Shown piece by piece: positions 9,269 to 19,100 of a DNA stretch of 64,000 nt (position 1 is the first letter of the stretch; every line of letters starts with the position of its first letter). The position numbers were made by a program, and so were the translations under genes. Source of the DNA: Actinopolyspora lacussalsi subsp. righensis (GTDB lineage Bacteria > Actinomycetota > Actinomycetes > Mycobacteriales > Pseudonocardiaceae); assembly GCF_900116555.1 (NCBI RefSeq), contig NZ_FPAT01000001.1:62001-126000 (forward strand), in the 5' to 3' direction. Under the pieces are notes generated by a model that was not told the origin of the DNA, did not search any database, and saw only the letters and a list, made by a program, of their open reading frames with translations.

Positions 9269-10632
9269 TGTTGTTGCCTCTTCGCGAACAGATCCCGGAA
9301 AGCGGTGTAGTTGGCGATGATCTCGACCGAGTCGGCCGAGTCCCCGATGGTGGCACTGTGCAGCGCTCGCTGCACGTTCGTGGCGATTTCGCAGTTCACT
9401 TCCGCGTAACGCAGTCGGACCGCCAGATCCAGCGCCCGCTCCCCCGTGACGACGACCTTCCTTCCCGCCAGCCGCTCGAACTCGATGTCCCACAACCAGG
9501 AGACGTCGTGTCCGTCGGCCTGCCTGCTGTTGACGACCAGGATCAGCGGGCGGTCGTTCTCGGCCACCAGGTCGAGCATCTCGAGCCAGCTGGCCGGGTT
9601 CTTCGCCAGCAACAGCCGCACGTCGTGTCCGGCCATGGTCGTGTGTTCGTATCGTCCGCTGGCATCGCGCAGTCGACGGATGCGGTCGAGCGCCTCGGCG
9701 CGGGGTATGTCCAACGCCGCGGCGGCCGCGAGCGCGAACGTGGCGTTGACCCGATTGACCTGCCCGGGCAACGGCAGGGACAGTCCCTCGCTCGCTCCGT
9801 CCGGAGCGGTGAGCCCGCCCGCGTCGACCGTCCAGTCGGCGTTGGGCCTGCGCAACCCGCACACGCATTCCCACGCCTCGTCGATTTCCCCGAGGAAGGC
9901 CCCGCACCTGGGGCAGTTGAGCGCGTCGTGTTTCCAACGGCAGCCGCCCGAGACCCAGGTCACGTGGGGATGGTCGGCCGCGACCGAGACGATGTTGGGG
10001 TCGTCGGCGTTGGCGACCACCCGTGCACCCGGTGCCTGCCGCAGTGCGCGCCGCAGGCTGGACTCCACGCTGCGAATCTCCCCGACACGATCGAGCTGGT
10101 CACGGCTGAGGTTGAGCAGCAGAATCACCGAGGGCTGGAATCGGTCGGTCAGCTGGGCCAGATGCAGCTCGTCGACCTCCAACGCGGCATACGGCGCTCG
10201 TGGCTCGGCCATCAGGGCGGCGACGTGGCCGTCGAGCATGTTGGCCCCGGTGGCGTTGCTGACCGAGGCCCCACCGGCATGCAGCGCCTGGGCCACCATG
10301 TGGGTGGTGGTGGTCTTGCCATTGGTTCCGGTGATCACCACGATTCGTTTGTCCACGACCAGTCGTGTGAGCAGATCCGGTTGCAACGCCAGTGCCACTC
10401 GGCCTCCGATGATGCCGCCGCTTCCCAGCCGCAGGCTTCTGGAGGTGGTCGTGGCGAGTCTTCCCGCCGCCAGTGCAGTGCCGGTGCGGAGTCGGGACAG
10501 CACGTCGGCCCGCCGCGCACGACGCGCGGAGACCACTCGCCAACGCTGTCCGGGATCCGGTGCGGACGGTGTGTGCTGTTGTGATTGACCCGTTGGTTCG
10601 CTTCGCTCGCTCCGGCGGGTCGTGTTCGTCAT
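9265..10632 (-). CDS. murT: Lipid II isoglutaminyl synthase, MurT subunit
   Basis: This 455-residue Mur-ligase-like protein carries the ATP loop TGTNGKTTTTH, a four-cysteine zinc-ribbon insertion (CPRCGAF then CVCG) typical of MurT, and a C-terminal DUF1727 region. Together with GatD it would amidate the alpha-carboxyl of D-glutamate in lipid II, a step that affects cross-linking and lysozyme sensitivity. GGAAAGGACCGG lies just upstream of ATG 10632. The first 35 residues are polar, Ser/Arg-rich and probably disordered. The start overlaps the stop of a small membrane ORF by ATGA and the stop overlaps gatD, suggesting a three-gene coupled unit. Confidence 0.92.
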   Translation of the reverse strand: MTNTTRRSERSEPTGQSQQHTPSAPDPGQRWRVVSARRARRADVLSRLRTGTALAAGRLATTTSRSLRLGSGGIIGGRVALALQPDLLTRLVVDKRIVVITGTNGKTTTTHMVAQALHAGGASVSNATGANMLDGHVAALMAEPRAPYAALEVDELHLAQLTDRFQPSVILLLNLSRDQLDRVGEIRSVESSLRRALRQAPGARVVANADDPNIVSVAADHPHVTWVSGGCRWKHDALNCPRCGAFLGEIDEAWECVCGLRRPNADWTVDAGGLTAPDGASEGLSLPLPGQVNRVNATFALAAAAALDIPRAEALDRIRRLRDASGRYEHTTMAGHDVRLLLAKNPASWLEMLDLVAENDRPLILVVNSRQADGHDVSWLWDIEFERLAGRKVVVTGERALDLAVRLRYAEVNCEIATNVQRALHSATIGDSADSVEIIANYTAFRDLFAKRQQH

Positions 10633-10886
10633 CGACCGGTCCTTTCCTCGACGCGGCGGACTGGGGGCGGCACAGTGATCCGACGGTGGGGTGGGCTTCG
10701 TGACTTCGTCTCACTGTCGTCGTCAGCGCGATCGTTGGCCGCTGATCGCGTGATGAGAAGTCGGATACCGAAAATCGCGGCCAGTGTCATTCCCACGGCG
10801 ACGGCAGCGATACCCACCCATTCCCGGGGTAACGCGACGGCCAGCTGTAGTGCCGCCACGAGACAGGGCAACTGTTCTGCGAACAT
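10629..10886 (-). CDS. Small membrane protein upstream of murT
   Basis: This 85-residue frame has a hydrophobic core with probably two membrane helices (LVAALQLAVALP and WVGIAAVAVGMTLAAIFGIRLL) and a charged C-terminal tail. Its TGA overlaps the murT ATG (ATGA), the main argument that it is translated. The ribosome binding site at 10886 is weak. I recognise no family. If real, it could tether or modulate the MurT/GatD complex at the membrane, but that rests on position alone. Confidence 0.5.
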   Translation of the reverse strand: MFAEQLPCLVAALQLAVALPREWVGIAAVAVGMTLAAIFGIRLLITRSAANDRADDDSETKSRSPPHRRITVPPPVRRVEERTGR

Positions 10887-11361
10887 GATTCATCGTGTCC
10901 GTTTTCGCGCGTTCACACCTATGACCGGCGGCTTCTGAGTCCGCTCTCACACACCTTCCGAATCCGATTCGCGGATCGTTTCGATCTCACTAAGGGTGAC
11001 CCCTTGACCACAGTTTACTCCGAATCGCCGACATCGGGAGCCGACACTCATTCCCGCCATGCATTTCCCCTTAAAGAATGACACCAAACAACGGAGTGAC
11101 CGCGTGTGATTAAAACACGAAAATCAACAGCTTGCTGTTCGTATTCAACGGCTCGTCACACAACCGTCCCACCTTCCCGGCAGAAATCGAGGCAACACGC
11201 AGTAGCAGAAACCGAAGGACGATCCAAAACGGACCCGAACACCCGAATGACATCCACTTGACTCGAACGAGTGAGTGAAACACGCTTGAACCACCGTCGA
11301 GGAAATCCGCCGGAGAACGGCTGGTTCGCCGCGTGCGCACCAGCATGCCGAGGAGGCACCG
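10887..11361. other. AT-richer intergenic region
   Basis: These 475 bases hold no convincing gene. A stretch around 11040-11150 is clearly lower in GC than its surroundings. Imperfect inverted repeats are AAGGG-TGAC-CCCTT near 10992 and ACTCG-AA-CGAGT near 11260, the latter just after a TTGACT that could serve as -35 for the small gene at 11362. Confidence 0.4.
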
Positions 11362-11454
11362 ATGGAGATGATCGTGCTGCTGTTGCTGTCGGGTTTCGTC
11401 GCGCTCGGAATCGGGTGGACGGTTTGGGACATCCACATCGACAGACGCAGGTAG
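11362..11454 (+). CDS. 30-residue membrane microprotein
   Basis: The frame starts at ATG 11362, 5 bases after a perfect AGGAGG at 11351-11356. It encodes one strongly hydrophobic helix (MIVLLLLSGFVALGIGWTVW) followed by the basic end DIHIDRRR. The good ribosome binding site, clean single-span pattern and positive cytoplasmic tail support a real small membrane protein. No family is recognised and the function is unknown. Confidence 0.55.
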   Translation: MEMIVLLLLSGFVALGIGWTVWDIHIDRRR

Positions 11455-11475
11455 CGGCTCGCCCTCGGGAACTGA

Positions 11476-11922
11476 TCACGTCGGCGGGGGGTCGGCGAAT
11501 CTCCCCCGAAGCATCCCCGTGGCCTGGCCGACTTCGATGAGATAACCGTCCGGGTCGCGCAGATAGCAACGCAGCTCTGCCCCACGATCCACCGGAGGAG
11601 TCAGGAATTCGGCTCCCCGCTCGCTCCAGTCGCGATAAACGGCCCAGATATCGGCGACGCGTATGTTGAGGAAACAGGACACCGGATCTCCGTCGGCCGG
11701 CGGACGCAACGTGGTTTCCGGCTTGTCCGGAGTGGGACCGCCTCCGGGATTCATGATCAACCAACTGTTGGCCACACGCAACGTGCACGGATTCTCCTCG
11801 AGAACCACTCGGCCGCCGACGACGTCCCGGTAGAAAGCGCGCGAGCGGCTCACGTCGCTGACCGTGAGAAAGTGGGTCAGCAGCATTCCCTCGCTCGGTG
11901 CCGGGAATTCCTGGACACTCAT
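11476..11922 (-). CDS. VOC-fold (glyoxalase/bleomycin-resistance type) protein
   Basis: The 148-residue protein is a single vicinal-oxygen-chelate domain pair (LTHFLTVSDVSRSRAFYRDV near the N terminus and CYLRDPDGYLIEVGQ near the C terminus). VOC proteins act as dioxygenases, glyoxalases or drug-binding proteins; the substrate cannot be assigned here. ATG at 11922 has GAGGTGACT directly upstream and is preferred over the frame's earlier ATG. It converges with the microprotein at 11362 and lies about 60 bases downstream of the DUF5996 gene on the same strand. Confidence 0.8.
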   Translation of the reverse strand: MSVQEFPAPSEGMLLTHFLTVSDVSRSRAFYRDVVGGRVVLEENPCTLRVANSWLIMNPGGGPTPDKPETTLRPPADGDPVSCFLNIRVADIWAVYRDWSERGAEFLTPPVDRGAELRCYLRDPDGYLIEVGQATGMLRGRFADPPPT

Positions 11923-11982
11923 AGTCACCTCATCCGTTCCGCGAAATCGATATCGAAGGCGAGGCAGCACGACGAACCGGGA

Positions 11983-12927
11983 TCACCGCGCCGAGGCTCG
12001 TCGCTTCGGGTCGTCCTCCAACGCCCGGCGGTCCCAACCACCGCATTCGGCCGCCGCTTCGTAGGTGGTGCGCAGGAACTCCGCGAGCATCCGCTCCGGT
12101 GAGGAGGCGGTTCGAACGTCCTCGTAGGGCAGCAGGAACTCGCCCTGCTCGAAATAAGCCGCCGCCGGACCGACCGGGTACCGGTCGAATCCCGGTGGCT
12201 CCGGGTAGGCGTAGGCATAGAACGCGCCCTCGGCTCCGCCGCCCGGCCAGAAACCGCAACTGCTGAGCTCGTGCGAGTACCCCTCGACCATGACCCAGTC
12301 GCCACAGTTGGGAGCCCCACCCGGGTGACGAGGTGCCTCACGTCCGGAGAAACGGGTCACGGCCAGATCCATGGCTCCCCAGAAGAAGTGCACCGGGCTC
12401 ACCTTGCCGATGAAGCTCGACCTGAAATCGCTGAACACCCGGTGCGCGCACAACAACTGCCGCCAGAACGACCACGCCTTGTCCGGCTCGTAGGAGGCGT
12501 GCTCGGTATCGGTGTCGAAGGGCAGAGCCCGCACCACCTCGTTCGGGGTACGGCTCACGGTGAGCCGTATTCCGAGTTCGTCCAACGCCGCCATCGTCTC
12601 CCGGTAGAAGTCGGCAACGGTTCTGGCGGTAAGAGCGATCTCACGTCGCCCACCGTCACTGCGACGGATCAACAACCGGTGCTCGTGGAAGTCGAACTCG
12701 ATGTCGAACACATCGTCGTAGTACGGGACCGAGTCAGTGGTCAGGCCACGAGCCGAGACGTAGAGCGGCACCTGCCACCAGTGGTTGATCATCGGTTGGC
12801 AGGCCAGCTTGATCTTCCCGACCAGCTGTAACCACATGTGCAGGGTGTCACGGGTATCGCTCCAGTCCTCGACCCGCAGTTCGGGCCAGTGCGGTCCCCG
12901 TTCGGTTCGTGTGCTCGTACCGTTCAT
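11983..12927 (-). CDS. DUF5996 family protein
   Basis: This 314-residue soluble protein matches the DUF5996 family, with WPELRVEDWSDTRDTLHMWL at the N terminus, LACQPMINHWWQVPLYVS, and SPVHFFWGAMDLAVTRFSGR in the middle. The biochemical role of the family is unknown to me. ATG 12927 is favoured over the in-frame GTG three bases upstream because GGAGAGGTG sits directly before it. Several clustered His, Trp and aromatic residues suggest a ligand-binding pocket, but no catalytic motif can be named. Confidence 0.75.
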   Translation of the reverse strand: MNGTSTRTERGPHWPELRVEDWSDTRDTLHMWLQLVGKIKLACQPMINHWWQVPLYVSARGLTTDSVPYYDDVFDIEFDFHEHRLLIRRSDGGRREIALTARTVADFYRETMAALDELGIRLTVSRTPNEVVRALPFDTDTEHASYEPDKAWSFWRQLLCAHRVFSDFRSSFIGKVSPVHFFWGAMDLAVTRFSGREAPRHPGGAPNCGDWVMVEGYSHELSSCGFWPGGGAEGAFYAYAYPEPPGFDRYPVGPAAAYFEQGEFLLPYEDVRTASSPERMLAEFLRTTYEAAAECGGWDRRALEDDPKRRASAR

Positions 12928-13062
12928 CACCTCTCCCTCCCGACCTGTTCCGAGCCGGCGGCCGAATCCGGGACATCGGCGCTGCGCGGGAGGTGGCCAA
13001 CTCGCGTCCGAACCCAGGACGCCGTCGTCGAGAACGACCGTCGGAAAACCGCGCGGAATCGT

Positions 13063-14055
13063 TCACCTCGTGCGCTGCGCGGGTGGGGGCGTGAAAGTGA
13101 TCTCCTCGTCCGGAGCGGGAACCCTGAGTGTGGGCAGCACCTGCTCGATCTCGGCGCGGGAGGGCTCCAGCCACGGAGGGAGTTTCAACGCCCTGCCCAA
13201 CTCCATCAACGGCTCGTCGACGGTGAAACCCGGTGGATCGGTGGCGATCTCGAACAACACGCCACCGGGTTCACGGAAGTAGATGGAGTGGAAGTAGCGA
13301 CGGTCCAGCACCGGGGTCACGTCGAGCCTCTGATCCAGCAGCGTGTTCCGCCAGTCGACCTGTTCGGCGTCGTCGGAAGCACGCCAGGCGATGTGGTGCA
13401 CGGTGCCCGCCGCGACCATCCCCAGCGGGGCTTCGGGGCTACACAGCACGTCCACCATCGCGCCGGAGCCACCGGCACCCGTGGCGAATCGGAACCGCGC
13501 ACCGGACTCCTCCACGAGCCGGAACCCCATGGTCTCGGTCAACAGTTCAGCGGTGTGCTCATGCCCGATTTCCGTCACGGTGACCGAGTGAAGTCCCCGT
13601 ATGGCGTACTCGGGCGGGATAGGTCCCTCCTCCCAGGGCGCGCGGGAGTCCGCCTCGGGATGCCCGACCAGCTCGATCAACAGACCGTCCGGATCGGCGA
13701 CCGTCAGGGTCTCCTCGCTCGACCTGCTGGTGGGGGTGCCGACGTTCACCTCGAGACCGTCGAGATGCTGCTGCCACCACCCCAGCGAATGCTGCGGAAC
13801 GGAGAAGGCAACGGTCGTGGTCTGCCCGGCACCACGACGTCCACGCGGCGCCGCGGGCCAGGGGAAGAAGGTGATCAGTGTCCCGGGCTGACCCGATTCA
13901 CCCCCGAAGTAGAGGTGATAGGTGTCCGGAGCGTCGAAGTTGACGGTCCGTTTGACCAGCCGCAGCCCCAGCGCGGTTCGGTAGAAATCCGCGTTGCGCT
14001 GTGGATCCGTAGCGATCGCGGTCACGTGGTGTAATCCGCCTGGCGTAGTCGGCAT
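13063..14055 (-). CDS. Ring-cleaving dioxygenase, two-domain VOC family
   Basis: The 330-residue protein carries two VOC modules. The first begins GLHHVTAIATDPQRNADFYR and the second IRGLHSVTVTEIGHEHTAEL. Metal-ligand positions typical of extradiol-type enzymes are visible: HHVTAI, VHHIAWR and a late glutamate in LFEIATDPPG. It resembles the MhqO/MhqA group that acts on hydroquinone- or quinone-derived compounds, although substrate is not determined by sequence. ATG 14055 is chosen because GGAGGCGGAGATC precedes it; the upstream in-frame ATG at 14079 has no such site. Confidence 0.85.
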   Translation of the reverse strand: MPTTPGGLHHVTAIATDPQRNADFYRTALGLRLVKRTVNFDAPDTYHLYFGGESGQPGTLITFFPWPAAPRGRRGAGQTTTVAFSVPQHSLGWWQQHLDGLEVNVGTPTSRSSEETLTVADPDGLLIELVGHPEADSRAPWEEGPIPPEYAIRGLHSVTVTEIGHEHTAELLTETMGFRLVEESGARFRFATGAGGSGAMVDVLCSPEAPLGMVAAGTVHHIAWRASDDAEQVDWRNTLLDQRLDVTPVLDRRYFHSIYFREPGGVLFEIATDPPGFTVDEPLMELGRALKLPPWLEPSRAEIEQVLPTLRVPAPDEEITFTPPPAQRTR

Positions 14056-14204
14056 GATCTCCGCCTCCCTCGCTGGCACCCGCTACGGTTGGCGAACCAA
14101 CCGACGGGACGGCTGTGGCTGTTCGCCCCATCCTCCGGTATCTCCGTGCTTCTCGCAGCGCACGCGACCAACCGAGGAGACGAACGAGGTGGGGTGCGCC
14201 GGCG

Positions 14205-15155
14205 TCACTGCTCGGATCGGCCGTCCTGTCGCTGCGGCACCACCGTGTAGTAGGGATCCCGAGCCGTCTCCCGCCCCGCTTCGAACACCCCATAACGAGT
14301 GGCGGCCGACGCGGCGGTGCCACTGACGGCCACCAGCACCGCCACGCTCCCGCTGCGCCGAGCGAACAGCGCACCGAGGGCGCATCCCGCTGCCAGCACG
14401 CGAGCCGTTCGCAACGCAGTGCCCGCCCTGCCCGTGCGGTAAGCCTCGGCGATCCTGCCCGCCCGCTGTTCCAGCACCCGGCTCGCGAGCAGTTCGCCGA
14501 GAGACCCGAGCACGGCCATTCGCCGCGCCGGAGCGGCCTCCGACCGCGGTGCCAATCCCGTTCCCAGCGCACCGGCCGCCGCCACCGAACTGAAGGCGAA
14601 CACGAAGGGAAGCTCACGACGAGTCTCGTGCCAGCCGGGTACCGCCGTGTCGGCGAGCAACACCGCCGTGTAGGTCGTCATCGCCGGGGCCAACACCGCT
14701 GCGAACCCGGCCGCCATCCTGGCGAGCGGACGAGCGAACCCGGTGAGTTCGGAGACCGCGACGGCACCGCTGAGCGCGGAGAACGGAGCGAGGATCCAGG
14801 ATCCCACGCTCAACGGCGAGGTGGGTTTGAACACGCGCAACATGTTCAGGAAGCGTCGCGGCCGGCCGAGATCGTGAATGAGCGCCAGCACGCTGGCACC
14901 GGAACCTCCCGCCGCACAGAGCAGCCCGACCCGGCGCAGCCGGGAATACCCACGTAGCTGGGCGAGGGCCCCCATGACGGACGAGGCGCCCGCCATGCCT
15001 CCCAGATAGAGGTAGGCGGGCACGTCCGGCACCTTCCAGGTCGGTTCCTTGATGATCGGCCTGCCGTAGTACGAGCGAAACGGCTCCCGCGCTTCGTGCC
15101 CCGCACTCCGGTCTGAGCCCTCCGCACCCGCATCGCGGTCCGCTCGCGCCTTCAA
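14205..15155 (-). CDS. Formate dehydrogenase membrane subunit, NrfD/PsrC type
   Basis: The 316-residue protein has an N-terminal cytoplasmic segment and multiple hydrophobic helices, with the NrfD-family opening SYYGRPIIKEPTWKVPDVPAYLYLGGMAG. It should anchor the FdhAB unit in the membrane and pass electrons to quinone. The start is TTG at 15155, overlapping the fdhB stop as TTGA, with GGGAGG six bases upstream. E. coli Fdh-N uses a cytochrome b556 (FdnI) here instead; this operon has the haem-free NrfD type. It is the last gene of the operon. Confidence 0.88.
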   Translation of the reverse strand: MKARADRDAGAEGSDRSAGHEAREPFRSYYGRPIIKEPTWKVPDVPAYLYLGGMAGASSVMGALAQLRGYSRLRRVGLLCAAGGSGASVLALIHDLGRPRRFLNMLRVFKPTSPLSVGSWILAPFSALSGAVAVSELTGFARPLARMAAGFAAVLAPAMTTYTAVLLADTAVPGWHETRRELPFVFAFSSVAAAGALGTGLAPRSEAAPARRMAVLGSLGELLASRVLEQRAGRIAEAYRTGRAGTALRTARVLAAGCALGALFARRSGSVAVLVAVSGTAASAATRYGVFEAGRETARDPYYTVVPQRQDGRSEQ

Positions 15156-16171
15156 CGACGACCTCCCAGGAAACAGGCCGCAACGGTCAACGCGGCCGTA
15201 GCGGCGGCGATCGCGGCGTGTGCGGCCATGGCGGGCAGATCCCGGGTGGTGACCACCGGGTCCGGTGGCAGACCGTAGACCTCGGGCTCGTCCAACAGCA
15301 GGAAGAACGCCCCGTCACCTCCCACACCGTCGGTGGGGTCCTGCCCGTAGAGCCTGGCTTCGGTCATCCCCTGCTCGTGCAGCTGTTCGAGACGTTGCTC
15401 GGCCCGCTGCCGCAACTGGTCGAGCGGACCGTACTGAATGGACTCGGTGGGACATGCGGTGGCACACGCCGGAGCGAGTCCCGAACCGAGCCGGTCCTGG
15501 CACAACGTGCACTTGAACGCTCCGCCGTTGTCGGGATGGATGTCGATCACACCGTAGGGGCAGGCGGGAACGCAGTAACCACACCCGTTGCACACGTCGT
15601 CCTGCACCACGACCGTGCCGTACTCGCTGCGGATCAACGCTCCCGTCGGACACACGTCCAGACAGGCGGCATGGGTGCAGTGCTTGCACACGTCCGAGGA
15701 CATCAGCCAGCGCACCTCGGTGGCATCGGAGTCCGCGCCCTCTTCCGGGGTCGTGCTCGGGGCTCCCATCCCGGGCATCCCGATGTCCACGCGGGCACGC
15801 GTCGAAGGGTCGATCCGCTGTTCGACGAAGGCCACGTGCCGCCACGTGGTGGCACCGAGGTCGGTGGTGTTGTCGTAGGACATGCCGGTCAGATCCAGCC
15901 CGTCCTCTTCCAGCAGGTTCCACTCCTTGCAGGCGACCTCGCACGCCTTGCACCCGATGCACACGCTGGTGTCGGTGAAAAACCCCATCCGCTCGGGATG
16001 CCGCTCCGAGTAGCCCGCCTCGGCGCTGGGATCATCCAGCGGGCCGCTGAGCCGGTTGCCTCCCGCCGGGGAATCCGCGGTCCCGGATACGGACGTCCGG
16101 ACGTCGCCACCGGACTGTGCAGCACGTGCGAGTCCGAACAGCGGGTGTTCGGCAGCGCCGTCAGGACTCAT
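15152..16171 (-). CDS. fdhB: Formate dehydrogenase iron-sulfur subunit
   Basis: The 339-residue subunit has the four-cluster ferredoxin layout of FdnH/FdhB: CIGCKACEVAC, CKHCTHAACLDVCP, CNGCGYCVPACPYG and CTLCQDR with CATACPT. It wires FdhA to the membrane subunit. The last roughly 25 residues form a hydrophobic helix ending GGRR, the C-terminal anchor seen in this family. The stop codon of fdhA lies inside the ribosome binding site of this gene (GGAGGTGAGG before ATG 16171), so translation is coupled; GTG at 16177 is an alternative start. About 60 N-terminal residues precede the first ferredoxin motif and look disordered. Confidence 0.93.
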   Translation of the reverse strand: MSPDGAAEHPLFGLARAAQSGGDVRTSVSGTADSPAGGNRLSGPLDDPSAEAGYSERHPERMGFFTDTSVCIGCKACEVACKEWNLLEEDGLDLTGMSYDNTTDLGATTWRHVAFVEQRIDPSTRARVDIGMPGMGAPSTTPEEGADSDATEVRWLMSSDVCKHCTHAACLDVCPTGALIRSEYGTVVVQDDVCNGCGYCVPACPYGVIDIHPDNGGAFKCTLCQDRLGSGLAPACATACPTESIQYGPLDQLRQRAEQRLEQLHEQGMTEARLYGQDPTDGVGGDGAFFLLLDEPEVYGLPPDPVVTTRDLPAMAAHAAIAAATAALTVAACFLGGRR

Positions 16172-16173
16172 CC

Positions 16174-19100
16174 TCACCTCCGTCGGTGTCGCTCGCCCTG
16201 GTACCGGGCATCCGCCGCCGAAGGCGGGTCGTCGGTGCCGGTGTCCTCGGTGATGCCCGCCCGTGCGCGGTAGGTGGCGAGCAGCGTCTCGAGTTCCACA
16301 CCGCGTGGTCTGCTGCCGGGACGGATGTCGCAGGTGCCCGCTTTGGTCTCCATGATGTGCACGGTGGGGTCGAGCGCGACCCCGAGCAACTCGTTCGCGG
16401 CGTCACCGGTGGTCAACCCGTTGGGACCCCAGTGCCAGGGGATGCCGATCTGGTGCAGTGTCCTGCCGTTCGAACGCAACGGACGGATCCGTTGCGTGAT
16501 CAGCACGCGTCCCTCGATCGCTCCGCGTGCGGTGATCACCGTGGCCCAGCCGAGGTGAACCAGCTCGCGCTCGGCCGCCAGTTCCGGGGAGAGTTCGAAG
16601 AACATGGCCGGGGCCAGCTCGGCCAGGTGCGGCAACCACCGACTCATCCCGCCTGCCGTGTGGTGCTCGGTGAGCCGGAACGTGGTGAACACGTAGGGAA
16701 ACACCTCCGCTCCCGGTTCGGCACCGCTGGGTTGGTACCGGTTCTCCGGGCGGTGGTACAGCTGCCGCGCGGAGTTTCGCTGCGTGGAGTGCAGCGTGTT
16801 GCGCAGCGGTGATTCCTGCGGTTCGTAGTGGGTGGGCAACGGCCCGTCGCGCAGTCCGGCGGGTGCGTACAACCAGCCGAGCCCGTCGCCCTGCATGACG
16901 AAGGGGTCGGTGCCGCGCAGCGCGTCAGGGCCGTGTGCGTCGGGGGCCGGCAGGTAGTCGGGGGGTTTGGTCGCCTCGAAATCGGGCACGTCGTGGCCGG
17001 TCCAGCACCGCTGTTCTGCGTCCCACCAGACGTAGGCCTTGCGTTCGCTCCACGGTCTGCCCTGCGGATCCGCGGCGGCGCGGTTGTACAGGATCCGCCG
17101 GTTGGCGGGCCAGGCCCAGCCCCACTCGGGGGCGACCCAGGACTGCCGCTCACCCGGTTCCCGCCGGGCGGCCCGGTTGACCTCGTCGGCGTAGACGCCG
17201 CAGTAGATCCAGCACCCCGAGCGCGTGGAGCCGTCGGAGCGCAACCGGGTGAAGGAGGACAGCGCCCGTCCCTCGGCATCGGTGCCGTTGATCTCGCGGA
17301 GCACGGCGTCCGCGCTGGGTTCGGCGATGTCTCCCTCGGTGGGATAGTCCCAGGTCAGTTCCAGGACGGGGCGGTCGCGTTCGCGCTGGTCCGCGTCGCG
17401 TTCGAGTCGTCGGGCCGCGAGCTTGGACTTGATCCGCAGTCCCAGGTGGTAGAAGAACCACAGGTCGCTGCGCTGGTCCTCGGCAGGTTCGACGGCCTTG
17501 TGGTGCCACTGCAGCATGCGCTGGGTGTTGGTGAACGTGCCGTCCTTCTCGGTGTGCGCCGCCGCGGGCAGGAAGAACACCTCGGTGCCGATCTCGGGCG
17601 GCGTGGTCTCACCGTTGTCGATCTCCGGCCCGTTCTTCCAGAACGTGGCGGTTTCGATCATGTTCAGATCGCGCACCACCAGCCAGTCCAGACTGGCCAG
17701 CCCCATGCGCTGCTGGTGCGCGTTGGCGGTGCCCACGGCCGGGTTCTCGCCGATGACGAAGTAGCCGCGCACCCCGCCCTCGATCTGGTCGATCACGGTG
17801 CGGAAACTGCCGTGGTCGCCGGTGAGCCGGGGCAGGTGATCGAACCGGAAATCGTTCTCGGCGGTGGCGTACTCGCCCCACCAGGACTTGAGCAGGCTGA
17901 CGACGTAGTCGCGGATGTTGCCCCAGTACCCCTTGTCGGCGGCGTTGGTGGCCACGAACCCGTCCAGCGAGAGGTTCGGGTGTGCCCGCGGCATCGGGAT
18001 GTAGCCGGGCAGCAGGTCGAACAGGGTGGGGATGTCGGTCGAGCCCTGGATGCTGGCGTGACCCCGCAGCGCGAGAATCCCACCGCCGGGTCTGCCGATG
18101 TTGCCGAGCAACAGCTGCAGAATGGAGGCGGCCCGGATGTACTGCACCCCCACCGTGTGGTGGGTCCAGCCCACCGCGTAGGCGAAGGCGGTGGTGCGCT
18201 CCCTTCCGGAGTTGGCGACCAGCGCCTCGGCGACCTCGTGGAAGCGCTCCTGGTCGATCCCGCACAGCTGCTCCACGAGCTCCGGAGTGTAGCGGGCGAA
18301 GTGGCGCTTGAGGATCTGGAACACGCAGCGCGGATGGGTCAGGCTCGGATCGGTCTCGGGCTCGGCACGAGGTGTCGACTCCCCCTCCGAGGCCGCTCGG
18401 TCGGGATCGGGTGAACCGAAGACGTCGTTCCACTGGTCACGCTCGCCCGCCGCGGGGTTGATCCGCGCCCCCTGGTAGTACCAACTGCTCTGGTCGTAAC
18501 CGCTTCCGGTGAAACCGGAGAACACCCCGTCGAGGTCCTCGGTGTCGGCGTAGGACTCGTCGACGATCGTGGCCGCGTTGGTGTAGGCGGCCACGTACTC
18601 GTGGAAGTAGTACCCGCCCCGCAGCACGTAGTTGATCAGCCCGCCGAGCAGGGCGATGTCGCTGCCCGCTCGTAGCGGAACGAACGTGTCGGCCATGGCC
18701 GAGGTGCGGGTGAATCGCGGATCGATGTGAATTATCTTCGCGCCGCGCCGGTTGGCTTCCATCACCCACTGGAACCCGACCGGGTGTGCTTCGGCCATGT
18801 TGGACCCCTGGATCACGACGCAGTCGGAGTTGCGCAGGTCCTGCTGGAAGGTTGTGGCCCCACCACGGCCGAACGAGGTTCCCAGACCGGGAACCGTGGA
18901 GGAGTGTCAAATGCGGGCCTGGTTCTCGATCTGGATGGCTCCGAGGGCGGTGTAGAGCTTCTTCATGAGGTAGTTTTCCTCATTGTCCAGCGTGGCCCCG
19001 CCCAGACTCGCGATTCCCATGGTGCGGCGCAGCCGCGTACCGTCCGAATCGGTCTCCTGCCAGGTCTCGTCCCGGGTGCGGATCACCCGGTCGGCGATCA

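Noticed and set aside
9037-10584. Long plus-strand frames over murT/gatD
   Set aside because: They are antisense shadows of two well-supported genes, with no ribosome binding site or family resemblance.
11110-11436. Minus-strand frames across the AT-rich gap
   Set aside because: They lack ribosome binding sites and have no protein-like conservation pattern; one overlaps the better-supported microprotein.
16828-18414. 528-codon plus-strand frame over fdhA
   Set aside because: It is the mirror of the formate dehydrogenase codons, typical of high-GC third positions.
18907-18909. UGA in fdhA as a nonsense mutation or a gene boundary
   Set aside because: Homology continues in the same phase on both sides, the residue is the known Sec site, a SECIS-like hairpin follows at the exact distance, and all sel genes are nearby.
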